NCBI GenBank assembly: GCA_934132915.1
Contig: CAKPAK010000008.1
Location: 1-27,618 of the forward strand
From: an uncultured Bacilli bacterium
Lineage (GTDB): Bacteria > Bacillota_I > Bacilli_A > RF39 > UBA660
Length of the DNA: 27,618 nucleotides
Direction of reading: 5' to 3'
Below the pieces are notes generated by a model that had not been told where the DNA came from, searched no databases, and saw only the letters and a program-made list of their open reading frames with translations. This document shows, in pieces, positions 8,354 through 14,336 of this stretch; position 1 is the first letter of the stretch; each line of letters starts with the position of its first letter. The position numbers were made by a program, and so were the translations under genes.

Positions 8354-9271
8354 CTAATGTCTAGGATGATACAATTCATAGTTTTCCTTTAAAGTTGTAT
8401 TATTTACATTCATATAAATCTGTGTAGTAGAAAGATTACTATGACCAAGTAATATCTGAATACTTCTTAAATCAGCACCATTATTCAAAAGATGTGTAGC
8501 AAAAGAATGGCGTAAAAGATGGGGAGTAATATTTTGACAAAATCCTTTTTCTTGTGAAATCATTTTTAAAATTTTGAAAAAACCCTGTCTAGTCATTTCC
8601 CTGCCATGATTATTTAAAAAAACAGAATCGCAAAAACACTTTTTTTTCAAAGTATTTCGATAAAGATTCAAATAAAGACCTAAATATTTCAAAGCAATAT
8701 CCCCGATAGGAACAATCCTTTCCTTGTTTCCTTTTCCAACAACTCTAACAAAAGCATTTTCCATATCAACTTCATTCATCTTTAAAGAAACTAATTCACT
8801 AACTCGTAACCCTGTCGCATATAGTAATTCCAGCATAGCCTTATTTCGATAATCAAAACTACTCTTTAAAGGAATATCTAAAAGTACTTCAACCTCTTCA
8901 ATTGATAAAATATTAGGAATTTTTCGATAATACCGTGGAAAATCAATATGATAAGCAATATTTTCCAAATGATAATTTTTGTTTAAAAATAAATGAAAGC
9001 TTTTTATCGATGTAATTTTTCGCATGACACTAGTAACGGCATAATCTTGATCATCTAATGTTGACAAATAATCAATAAGATCTTCCCTTTGAATATTAGA
9101 ATATCCCTTATGTTTTTCCGTTTCCAAATAATAAAGATATTTTTCAATATCAAAAAGATAAGAAGCAATAGAATTTTCTACTAAATGTTTCATTGTCAAA
9201 AGATAGATTTGAAACTCTTTTAAAATTTTTTTGTTTTCTTCTTGTAAATTCATTTTTTCAATTTTAATCAT
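8354..9271 (-). CDS. XerC/XerD-type tyrosine recombinase
   Basis: Site-specific recombinase of the Xer family, 305 aa, the usual size. The N-terminal SAM-like core-binding domain spans about residues 12-105 and the catalytic domain about 115-300. All catalytic residues are visible: Arg156 (ATGLRVSEL), Lys180 (VVGKGNKER), His251/Arg254 (HLLRHSFATH), His277 (LLGHSN) and the nucleophile Tyr286 (TTQIYMNV). It would resolve chromosome dimers at dif, probably as the XerD or XerC partner, but which one cannot be decided here. I start it at the ATG at 9271, downstream of AGGAGAG, rather than at the upstream in-frame reading to 9322, which lacks a ribosome site. Because it borders decayed repeat-rich DNA, an integrase role is conceivable. 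However, the Xer-like length and lack of an extra N-terminal domain favour the housekeeping role. Confidence 0.9.
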   Translation of the reverse strand: MIKIEKMNLQEENKKILKEFQIYLLTMKHLVENSIASYLFDIEKYLYYLETEKHKGYSNIQREDLIDYLSTLDDQDYAVTSVMRKITSIKSFHLFLNKNYHLENIAYHIDFPRYYRKIPNILSIEEVEVLLDIPLKSSFDYRNKAMLELLYATGLRVSELVSLKMNEVDMENAFVRVVGKGNKERIVPIGDIALKYLGLYLNLYRNTLKKKCFCDSVFLNNHGREMTRQGFFKILKMISQEKGFCQNITPHLLRHSFATHLLNNGADLRSIQILLGHSNLSTTQIYMNVNNTTLKENYELYHPRH

Positions 9272-9339
9272 ACTTTTTCTTCTCTCCTCACTACAAATAA
9301 AATTTAATATTGAAGCACACACAAAAAATATTAGTTAAA

Positions 9340-9345
9340 TTATAC
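9340..9345 (-). promoter_or_regulatory. Probable -10 box of the Xer gene
   Basis: A perfect TATAAT on the minus strand, about 69 nt before the ATG. No good -35 is found at 17 nt; TTGTTA lies at 15 nt. Confidence 0.4.
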
Positions 9346-9475
9346 AAATTTAAATCTAATAACAATACTTAAAGGAATAACTATTTAAATGGATAAAAAT
9401 AATGCACTAATATTGCTATAATCTCATTACCGCTCAAACTAGAAATATAAATTTTGTAAATTTTATTTAAATTTC

Positions 9476-9504
9476 TTGACAAGAAAATAAAAAAATAGTA
9501 TCAT
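9476..9504 (+). promoter_or_regulatory. Promoter of tRNA-Ser
   Basis: Consensus TTGACA (9476-9481), 17-nt spacer and TATCAT (9499-9504). This ends 17 nt before the mature tRNA 5' end. Confidence 0.8.
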
Positions 9505-9521
9505 GAATACATAAGCGTTTT

Positions 9522-9612
9522 GGAGACATACTCAAGAGGCTGAAGAGGCGCCCCTGCTAAGGGTGTAGACTGGGAAACTGGTGCGAGAGTTCAAATCTCT
9601 CTGTCTCCGCCA
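9522..9612 (+). tRNA. tRNA-Ser (anticodon GCU)
   Basis: A 91-nt cloverleaf with acceptor GGAGACA / TGTCTCC, discriminator G and encoded CCA (9610-9612). The anticodon stem CGCCC/GGGTG closes loop CTGCTAA, giving anticodon GCT in DNA (GCU in RNA), which reads AGC/AGU. The long variable arm (GACTGGGAAACTGGT) is the class II feature expected of serine tRNA. The T-arm is GAGAG-TTCAAAT-CTCTC. It has its own promoter and a terminator-like hairpin downstream. Confidence 0.95.
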
Positions 9613-9621
9613 TAATGATTT

Positions 9622-9650
9622 AACCCCTTATTTGATAAGGGTTTTTATTA
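9622..9650 (+). terminator. Intrinsic terminator of tRNA-Ser
   Basis: AACCCCTTAT pairs with ATAAGGGTT (one bulged C, loop TTG), followed by TTTTTATTAT. Confidence 0.75.
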
Positions 9651-9687
9651 TACTATCGAATTCTATATTCTCACAAATTAATCGAGC

Positions 9688-9710
9688 AAGAGCACTTTTC
9701 AAGTGCTCTT
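9688..9710. terminator. Strong hairpin, possible bidirectional terminator
   Basis: Perfect 10-bp stem AAGAGCACTT / AAGTGCTCTT with loop TTC. Neither side carries a long T tract, so termination efficiency is uncertain. Confidence 0.4.
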
Positions 9711-9844
9711 TAAATTTCGTTAAAGAAAAATAGCAAAATATTTTTTTGAATTTTCTAAAAAAACATCATCAATAAAATCCAACGGTAGTTTACCAACAGA
9801 ATTTAATTTTAGCAAATATCATACCATTACAAAAAAACACTAAC

Positions 9845-10138
9845 TTAACAAGTTTCTAACAAAAATTTAACTTCATCAAAGAAAATAATTTTCAAAATAT
9901 CCACTTCAGAAAAAATTGCTTCGCTATTACCTTTATGTTCAATTTTAACCCCTACTTTCTCAGTTTAACACTGTTCTTTTAGGAAGTCAACTTGAGTTGC
10001 ATCAACTACTAAATTAAAAAATTCCTTATTTTTTAATTTATTGAAAAAATTTCTATCATCTTTTAATCACAATGCATCCTTTTACTCTGACGAAGAAGCC
10101 AACTTTTTTTACCAATTTTTTAATTTTTGAATCATCAT
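9845..10138 (-). pseudogene. Possible decayed coding sequence (98 codons, four internal stops)
   Basis: One minus-strand frame from ATG ATG ATT (10138) gives protein-like text interrupted by four stop codons before ending at 9845. Readable pieces are KKLASSSE, LKDDRNFFNKLKNKEFF, NLVVDATQVDFLKEQ and KVGVKIEHKGNSEAIF. The composition is balanced and unlike random AT-rich frames. A TATAAT lies about 60 nt upstream, next to repeat R3. The family is not recognised; a transposase remnant is a guess prompted by the VVDATQVD block and the neighbouring inverted repeats. Confidence 0.3.
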
Positions 10139-10200
10139 AAAGGCAACCATTAAATTTAAATACTATTCCGCTTAAATTATACTAAACTCCATAAAAACGA

Positions 10201-10380
10201 TTCTTTGAAATTCAGTGAGTCTGAAAAATCACTTCTCGATATTAGACGAGATTTTTATTACATTTTATTTTTTTAAAACGCCTAAAGAATATAAAAACTA
10301 AACTAATTTTTATAAAATTTAAACTTGGTATTAAATAATACTTATAACATTTTTTACGAGGTCCATCGAATTTTGAAGAA
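10201..10380. repeat. Degenerate hairpin repeat, copy R3, with outward inverted ends
   Basis: The left end begins TTCTTTGAAATTCAGTGAGT. A hairpin core CTTCTCGATATTAGACGAG sits inside matching AAAATC/GATTTTT arms, followed by ATTACATTTTATTT. The right end reads GAGGTCCATCGAATTTTGAA. The two ends are imperfect inverted copies of each other. The ~180-bp length, absence of a gene and inverted ends fit a MITE-like element; this is inference. Confidence 0.45.
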
Positions 10381-10381
10381 C

Positions 10382-10410
10382 AAAAAAACCGCTTCTAAAC
10401 ATAGAAACGG
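10382..10410 (-). terminator. Terminator of the cotJ operon
   Basis: On the minus strand CCGTTTCTA pairs with TAGAAGCGG (9 bp with one U-G pair, loop TGTT), followed by TTTTTTTG. It lies 10 nt past the cotJC stop. Confidence 0.85.
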
Positions 10411-10420
10411 AATTGTAGTA

Positions 10421-10978
10421 TCAATATCCTTTTTTCTTATACTCTTTATATAATTCCTTAAATCGATTAAAATGAATAATTTCTCTTTGACGTAAAAATA
10501 ATAATGGGCCAATAATATCAGGATCATCCGCCAATTGAATTAAATTTTCATACGTTGCCCTAGCTTTTTCCTCAGCAGCCATATCTTCCGATAAATTAGC
10601 AACTGGATCTCCTACTGAAGCAAAATATCCAGTGGTAAAAGGAACTCCTGTTGCATTCGTTGGAAAAGTATCATTACCATGTTCAGCATAAAAAGTATCT
10701 AACCCTACTTCTTTTAGTTCTTTAATCGTTGCACCTTTAGTCAACTGATACAACATTGTACAAATCATTTCAACATGTCCCAATTCTTCTGTCCCAATAT
10801 CAGTCAACAATGCCTTACCTTTATCATCAGGCATAGTAAACCGTTGATTCAAGTAACGAAGTGCCGCCGCCAATTCCCCATTTGCTCCTCCATATTGTGT
10901 TACGATTAAATGTGCCATTCTCAAATTCTTTTTTTTAATATTAATTGGATATTGCAAAACCTTTACATATTTAAACAT
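10421..10978 (-). CDS. cotJC: Spore coat protein CotJC (manganese-catalase-like)
   Basis: Ferritin-like four-helix protein of the manganese catalase superfamily, deposited in the inner spore coat. Di-metal ligands of the ExxH type are visible: Glu35 (GGANGELAAAL), Glu65/His68 (TDIGTEELGHVEM), Glu131-Glu136 (EDMAAEEKARA) and Glu166/His169 (LRQREIIHF). The 185-aa length matches CotJC. The real start is the ATG at 10978 (MFKYVKVLQYP). The longer in-frame reading upstream overlaps the preceding gene and has no ribosome site, whereas GGAAGGAG lies just before this ATG. It starts 1 nt after the stop of the CotJA-CotJB fusion gene, so the pair is coupled, as in the classical cotJABC operon of the mother cell. 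Confidence 0.93.
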   Translation of the reverse strand: MFKYVKVLQYPINIKKKNLRMAHLIVTQYGGANGELAAALRYLNQRFTMPDDKGKALLTDIGTEELGHVEMICTMLYQLTKGATIKELKEVGLDTFYAEHGNDTFPTNATGVPFTTGYFASVGDPVANLSEDMAAEEKARATYENLIQLADDPDIIGPLLFLRQREIIHFNRFKELYKEYKKKGY

Positions 10979-10979
10979 T

Positions 10980-11471
10980 TTAAACTCCTTCCCATGGCCA
11001 AGGGCCACTAATCCAGTCCCATTTTCGACCAACCAATTGCACATCATCAACCACTAGAGGACCATACATTTTTTCATACTTTTCCTTAATTTGCCCTTCA
11101 ACATCTAAATATTTTTTCAAAATCATCATCATCTCAACATCATTAGGGTTTGTATCTAAATACAAGTTAAGATCCGTAATAGCAAATTTATACTGCAACA
11201 ACTGATACAACAAAGCCTCTCTCTCATTCGTAGGATTTAACTTTAAAGGAGAATAATTCTTATATTTATCATATAGATTCTGAAAACTATTCCCTCGAAT
11301 AAATGCTTGATAAGGATCTACTAATAAATTATTTTTCTTCTCATTACCAGAAGAATAAGTCCCATTCGGTAGTAAATTCTGATACTCTAAATCAGAATAC
11401 GGATTAGCATACGGCAAATTTGAACCAACATTATTAATAGAATTAAAATAACTAAATCCATAATCGTTCAT
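10980..11471 (-). CDS. cotJB: Spore coat protein: CotJA-like segment fused to CotJB
   Basis: The C-terminal ~80 residues (84-163) are CotJB, with LLQYKFAITDLNLYLDTNPN, a KYEKMYGPL block and the typical tail WDWISGPWPWEGV. Upstream, residues 52-67 (DPYQAFIRGNSFQNLY) resemble the short CotJA motif (P-AF-RG--F-NLY). The first ~45 residues are Asn/Tyr/Ser-rich and look disordered. CotJA and CotJB are normally separate small proteins of about 80-90 aa. Here one 163-aa ORF covers both, with no internal start that has a ribosome site. The ATG at 11471 is preceded by AGGAAGTGAT. A sigma-E-like promoter lies at 11514-11544. Product likely sits in the inner coat with CotJC. Confidence 0.85.
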   Translation of the reverse strand: MNDYGFSYFNSINNVGSNLPYANPYSDLEYQNLLPNGTYSSGNEKKNNLLVDPYQAFIRGNSFQNLYDKYKNYSPLKLNPTNEREALLYQLLQYKFAITDLNLYLDTNPNDVEMMMILKKYLDVEGQIKEKYEKMYGPLVVDDVQLVGRKWDWISGPWPWEGV

Positions 11472-11513
11472 TTTTTCATCACTTCCTAAAATAAATTATG
11501 CCATCTAAACATT

Positions 11514-11544
11514 TGTGTATGGGCAAAAAACCAAAGAAATTTGC
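11514..11544 (-). promoter_or_regulatory. Sigma-E-like promoter of the cotJ operon
   Basis: Minus strand: -10 CATACACA (11514-11521) and a -35-like GCAAATTT (11537-11544) 15 nt away. The -10 fits the sigma-E consensus CATACA-T. In Bacillus subtilis cotJABC is sigma-E dependent. The -35 overlaps the -35 of the divergent yigZ promoter. Confidence 0.45.
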
Positions 11545-11569
11545 AACAGAAAAAAACATATGCTAAAAT
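11541..11569 (+). promoter_or_regulatory. Sigma-A promoter of yigZ
   Basis: TTGCAA (11541-11546), 17-nt spacer and TAAAAT (11564-11569) with an extended TGC before it. It lies 19 nt before the yigZ ATG. Confidence 0.55.
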
Positions 11570-11588
11570 GAAAAAAGAGGTGAACGAA

Positions 11589-12161
11589 ATGAAAAGTGTA
11601 ACAGAAAACGAGTACACCCTAGAAATTAAAAATTCAAAATTTATTGGACTCATTTTTCCAATCGAAAAAAATACTGATATAGACATTCTCTTAGACCAAG
11701 CAAAAAACAAATATCAAAATGCTACACATTACTGCTATGCATATATTTTAGATCAAAAAAGATATGCTACTGACGATAAAGAACCAAATGGAACTGCTGG
11801 AATTCCCATTTTACAAGTATTAGAAAAACAAGAACTAAATCATGTTCTATGTATAATTATTCGTTATTTTGGAAAGATAAAATTAGGAGCAAATGGCTTA
11901 ATCAGGGCTTATACCAAAACAGCAACAGAAGTAATAAAAAATCATACTATAATTCTAAAAGAAGCATTTTTAGTCAAAATCTCCTTTTCTTATTCTAACC
12001 TAAAGCAAATAAATTATTTATTAAAAGATAAAAAAAATATACAAAAAGAATTTAAAAATAACATTACTTACACACTTGCCTTAGAAAATGAGGAAATAAA
12101 TAAAATGAAAAAAATAAAAGAAATAAGCATAAAAATAATTAAAAAAATTTATCTTCCTTAA
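11589..12161 (+). CDS. yigZ: YigZ/IMPACT family protein (UPF0029)
   Basis: A 190-aa cytoplasmic protein of the YigZ/YvyE family related to eukaryotic IMPACT; its biochemical role is still poorly defined (nucleic-acid or ribosome association is proposed for the family). The diagnostic signature is present: ATHYCYAYILD, DDKEPNGTAGIPIL and IIRYFGKIKLGANGLIRAY. A ferredoxin-like C-terminal domain follows (about residues 130-190), here very Lys/Ile-rich. The start is the ATG at 11589 with AAAGAGGTGA upstream. The upstream in-frame codons overlap the promoter and are not translated. Transcribed alone, divergent from the cotJ operon. Confidence 0.9.
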   Translation: MKSVTENEYTLEIKNSKFIGLIFPIEKNTDIDILLDQAKNKYQNATHYCYAYILDQKRYATDDKEPNGTAGIPILQVLEKQELNHVLCIIIRYFGKIKLGANGLIRAYTKTATEVIKNHTIILKEAFLVKISFSYSNLKQINYLLKDKKNIQKEFKNNITYTLALENEEINKMKKIKEISIKIIKKIYLP

Positions 12162-12260
12162 AAAATAATTTTTCAAAAATAACTTAAACAAAATTTTTCA
12201 TAACCTAGTACATTCAATAAAAATTGATCAATCTTTTCCTCATTTGGTAATTATTGAATA

Positions 12261-12290
12261 GCATATTTTTAACTCGTTTCTATAATACTA
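12261..12290 (+). promoter_or_regulatory. Sigma-G-type promoter of spoIVB
   Basis: GCATA (12261-12265), an 18-nt spacer and AATACTA (12284-12290). Against the B. subtilis sigma-G consensus GHATR-N18-CATWHTA (from memory) only the first base of the -10 differs. A TATAAT overlaps the -10, so sigma-A cannot be excluded, but no matching -35 exists. Confidence 0.6.
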
Positions 12291-12331
12291 ATAATGTAAT
12301 CTGTAAAAAGATTAAAAAGGAGATGAAAATC

Positions 12332-13327
12332 ATGCCAAAAAAGAACTTAATATCAAAGTTCCTCATCCTTCTTCTAATAAATATCTTAATTCCTTTTAAT
12401 GTCTTTGCTTATTCAGATTATATTATTGCAAGTGGTCAAAACATTGGAATAGAACTCAAAAGCAATGGGATTCTAATTGTGGGAACTTACAAAGTTGGTA
12501 TAAAAGATCCCGCTACCGATGCAAACTTACAAAAAGGAGATAAAATCACTCACATAAACAACCAAGAAGTCCATTCCATCGAAGAAATGTTAAATGTCTT
12601 AGATGAATCCTCAAATAAAGAAGAAATTAAAATTAATTACCAACGAGGAAGTGAAAAGAAAGAAACTACGTTAAAATTAATAGAAGAAGAAGAGAACATA
12701 TACAAAACTGGTCTTTACGTCAAAGATAGTATCAACGGAGTTGGAACTTTAACATTCATTGATCCAAACACAAAAATTTATGGTGCACTTGGACATGAAA
12801 TCATCGAATCAACTACTGGTCAAAAATTAGAAATAAAAGACGGAAAGATTTATAGTTCTATCGTTACTGGAATCACTCCATCCAATAGAGGAGATCCAGG
12901 AGAAAAAAATGCAAAATATAACGTAAAAGACATATACGGAAACATTAAAGAAAATAGTACCTCAGGAATTTTTGGTACTTATACACGTGAACTACCAAAT
13001 ACAAAAAAATACAAAGTAGCAAAGAAAAAGGATATTACCACAGGAGATGCCTCTATCCTAACTGTAATATCTGAAAATAATATAGAAGAATTTAAAATCA
13101 AAATCTTGAAAATCATGGAAAATGAAAAAAGTAAAAAAAACATTCTATTTGAGGTAACAGACGAAAAATTATTAAATGCCACTGGTGGAATTGTTCAAGG
13201 AATGAGTGGCAGTCCAATTATTCAGAATGACTTCATCATAGGCGCTGTTACTCATGTAGTAGTTGATGATTGCAAAAAAGGATATGGAATTTTCATCGAA
13301 AGTATGTTAGAAGAAGCAGAAAATTAA
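12332..13327 (+). CDS. spoIVB: SpoIVB serine peptidase (S55), sporulation signalling protease
   Basis: Forespore-made protease that crosses into the intermembrane space and starts sigma-K activation by cleaving SpoIVFA. A signal/anchor segment lies at about residues 10-27 and a PDZ domain at about 35-117 (GVGIKDPATDANLQKGD-like ligand groove). The peptidase domain has His155 (GALGHEIIES), Asp277 (FEVTDEKLL) and Ser292 (GGIVQGMSGSPIIQ). The Asp-Ser distance of 15 residues equals that of the B. subtilis enzyme (Asp363/Ser378). At 331 aa it is shorter than B. subtilis SpoIVB (about 425). I start at ATG 12332 with AAGGAG upstream; the ATG at 12323 is an alternative. Upstream in-frame codons run into the sigma-G-like promoter. 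A strong terminator overlaps the stop codon. Confidence 0.93.
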   Translation: MPKKNLISKFLILLLINILIPFNVFAYSDYIIASGQNIGIELKSNGILIVGTYKVGIKDPATDANLQKGDKITHINNQEVHSIEEMLNVLDESSNKEEIKINYQRGSEKKETTLKLIEEEENIYKTGLYVKDSINGVGTLTFIDPNTKIYGALGHEIIESTTGQKLEIKDGKIYSSIVTGITPSNRGDPGEKNAKYNVKDIYGNIKENSTSGIFGTYTRELPNTKKYKVAKKKDITTGDASILTVISENNIEEFKIKILKIMENEKSKKNILFEVTDEKLLNATGGIVQGMSGSPIIQNDFIIGAVTHVVVDDCKKGYGIFIESMLEEAEN

Positions 13328-13361
13328 AGAATTCATTAGTTACCTAATGAATTCTTTTTAT
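13326..13361 (+). terminator. Terminator of spoIVB
   Basis: Perfect 14-bp stem AAAGAATTCATTAG / CTAATGAATTCTTT with loop TTAC and a following TTTTATT. The stem starts inside the TAA stop codon. It separates spoIVB from the convergent tRNA-Thr. Confidence 0.9.
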
Positions 13362-13399
13362 TAAAAAATCTTCAAAACATCAAAGAAATAAACACAAGA

Positions 13400-13475
13400 T
13401 GGTGCTGAAAACAGGACTCGAACCTGCGACCTATTGATTACGAATCAATTGCTCTACCACCTGAGCCATTTCAGC
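13400..13475 (-). tRNA. tRNA-Thr (anticodon CGU)
   Basis: A 76-nt cloverleaf with acceptor GCTGAAA / TTTCAGC, discriminator A and encoded CCA. The D-arm is GCTCAGGTGGTAGAGC. Anticodon stem TTGAT/ATCAA closes loop TCGTA within TTCGTAA, giving anticodon CGT in DNA (CGU in RNA), which reads ACG. The T-arm is GCAGG-TTCGAGT-CCTGT. It has its own promoter. Confidence 0.95.
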
Positions 13476-13483
13476 ATAAACAA

Positions 13484-13513
13484 ATTATACCACGAAATAT
13501 TTTTTAAATGCAA
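13484..13513 (-). promoter_or_regulatory. Promoter of tRNA-Thr
   Basis: Minus strand: TTGCAT (13508-13513), 18-nt spacer and extended TGGTATAAT (TATAAT at 13484-13489), 8 nt before the tRNA. Confidence 0.75.
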
Positions 13514-13556
13514 CAAAAAAGAAGAAAAATTTATAAAAACATAAATTTTCTTCTCT
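13512..13556 (-). terminator. Terminator of the bacteriocin operon
   Basis: AGAAGAAAAATTTAT (13520-13534) pairs with ATAAATTTTCTTCT (13541-13554) with one bulge. On the minus strand it is followed by TTTTTTGTTG. It ends the transcript 27 nt after the second precursor gene. Confidence 0.8.
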
Positions 13557-13582
13557 AAAAAAATAATTATTAAATTTTGAAA

Positions 13583-13738
13583 CTAACACATTTTGCCATT
13601 AACAACTCGGCGAATAGAGGAACCAACAGCCTGTCCTAAATTAAACATAACTGATACCGTTCTCATAAAGGCATTTAACAACGCACTGCTAAATCCACCT
13701 TTCACTTTTAACATCTCCTCTTTCCTTAATTCTTTCAT
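13583..13738 (-). CDS. Double-glycine bacteriocin precursor peptide B (51 aa)
   Basis: The ATG at 13736-13738 has a GAAAGGAG ribosome site 9 nt away. The leader MKELRKEEMLKVKGG (15 aa) fits the double-glycine rule: hydrophobic at -4 (Val), -7 (Met) and -12 (Leu), Glu at -8, and GG at -2/-1. Predicted cleavage by the C39 domain of the neighbouring exporter leaves a 36-residue cationic, amphipathic peptide starting FSSALLNAFM. It contains the GxxxG motif GQAVG, a basic patch SSIRRVVNGK and a single C-terminal Cys (KMC-stop). It is the last gene of the operon, 21 nt after peptide A, before the terminator. GxxxG in both peptides is the hallmark of class IIb two-peptide bacteriocins. I do not recognise the specific peptide. 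Confidence 0.85.
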   Translation of the reverse strand: MKELRKEEMLKVKGGFSSALLNAFMRTVSVMFNLGQAVGSSIRRVVNGKMC

Positions 13739-13759
13739 TATTCCCTTCTCCTTTCTTTT

Positions 13760-13897
13760 TTAACATTTTTTAGGGTGAACATAGCCATCAATTATTCCAA
13801 TCAAGAAAGATGCAAAAGCACTAAATCCGGCCATTAGTCCCCAATTCACACCACCACCTCTAATTTCTTTCAACTGATCATTAGAAATAAATTTCAT
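13760..13897 (-). CDS. Double-glycine bacteriocin precursor peptide A (45 aa)
   Basis: The ATG at 13895-13897 has a GAAAGGAG ribosome site. The leader MKFISNDQLKEIRGG (15 aa) matches the double-glycine consensus very well: Ile at -12, Ser -11, Gln -8, Leu -7, Ile -4, GG at -2/-1. The predicted mature peptide is 30 residues: GVNWGLMAGFSAFASFLIG then IIDGYVHPKKC. It has a hydrophobic helix with GxxxG (GLMAG), followed by AxxxA-like small-residue spacing, a Trp near the N-terminus and a basic C-terminus ending in the only Cys. A third Gly after GG leaves the exact cleavage site open by one residue. The gene lies between the accessory-protein gene and peptide B in the same operon. Confidence 0.87.
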   Translation of the reverse strand: MKFISNDQLKEIRGGGVNWGLMAGFSAFASFLIGIIDGYVHPKKC

Positions 13898-13913
13898 AAA
13901 ACCTGACTCCTTT

Positions 13914-14336
13914 CTATTCCTTTAAATATTCGATAATTTTCTTTCTTTTCTTTAAAAATTTTACAATAAGATGATAGCCATTCTTTTGATAAGAAAAATC
14001 TAGATTTTGAATGTTTAAATAAATCATTTGATAATTAATACCATCTTTATAAACAATATTATCATCAATTTTATTTATACTATAGTTGTACATTCTATTT
14101 TCTAAAAATAATGTATTACTTTCTACTACAACATTAACCTCCTTTTCCGGAACAAACACAACAAGATAAAATAAGGAGTTTTGAGATAAAATCTCAGAGT
14201 GAAGTTGAATAGAAGTTTGATAATAAAATGTGTTTATTCCATAAACAATAAACAACAGTAGTAGAACAACGTTTATTAAAAAAATTTTTACTAACACACT
14301 ACATTTACGATTCAAAATAAAATAAGTATCAATCAT
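13914..14336 (-). CDS. Small bitopic accessory protein of the bacteriocin operon (140 aa)
   Basis: The N-terminal ~13 residues are polar/basic, followed by one TM helix (about 14-33) and a beta-rich, presumably extracytoplasmic domain of about 105 residues ending in a basic tail (FLKKRKKIIEYLKE). The ATG overlaps the exporter stop as ATGA (14333-14336), so the two are translationally coupled and probably act together. In related systems the partner of a C39 exporter is an HlyD/LcnD-like membrane fusion protein with one N-terminal TM. This could be a strongly shortened version lacking the coiled coil. An immunity protein is the alternative, since no other immunity candidate is in the operon. 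No family motif is recognised. Confidence 0.75.
   Translation of the reverse strand: MIDTYFILNRKCSVLVKIFLINVVLLLLFIVYGINTFYYQTSIQLHSEILSQNSLFYLVVFVPEKEVNVVVESNTLFLENRMYNYSINKIDDNIVYKDGINYQMIYLNIQNLDFSYQKNGYHLIVKFLKKRKKIIEYLKE

Larger units (their letters stand above)
9613..10380. other. Gene-poor, decayed region
   Basis: Besides the tRNA-Ser terminator there is a perfect 10-bp palindromic hairpin at 9688-9710 (AAGAGCACTT/AAGTGCTCTT). A possible decayed coding sequence lies at 9845-10138 on the minus strand, and repeat copy R3 lies at 10201-10380. No intact gene is seen. Confidence 0.45.

Noticed and set aside
8354..9271. Xer recombinase as the integrase of a mobile island ending at tRNA-Ser
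   Set aside because: Length and domain layout are those of housekeeping XerC/D. I saw no duplicated tRNA 3' end or att repeat in the neighbourhood.
10979..11050. N-terminal extension of cotJC to 11050
   Set aside because: Overlaps the conserved C-terminus of the CotJB gene, whereas ATG 10978 has a strong ribosome site and matches the CotJC N-terminus.
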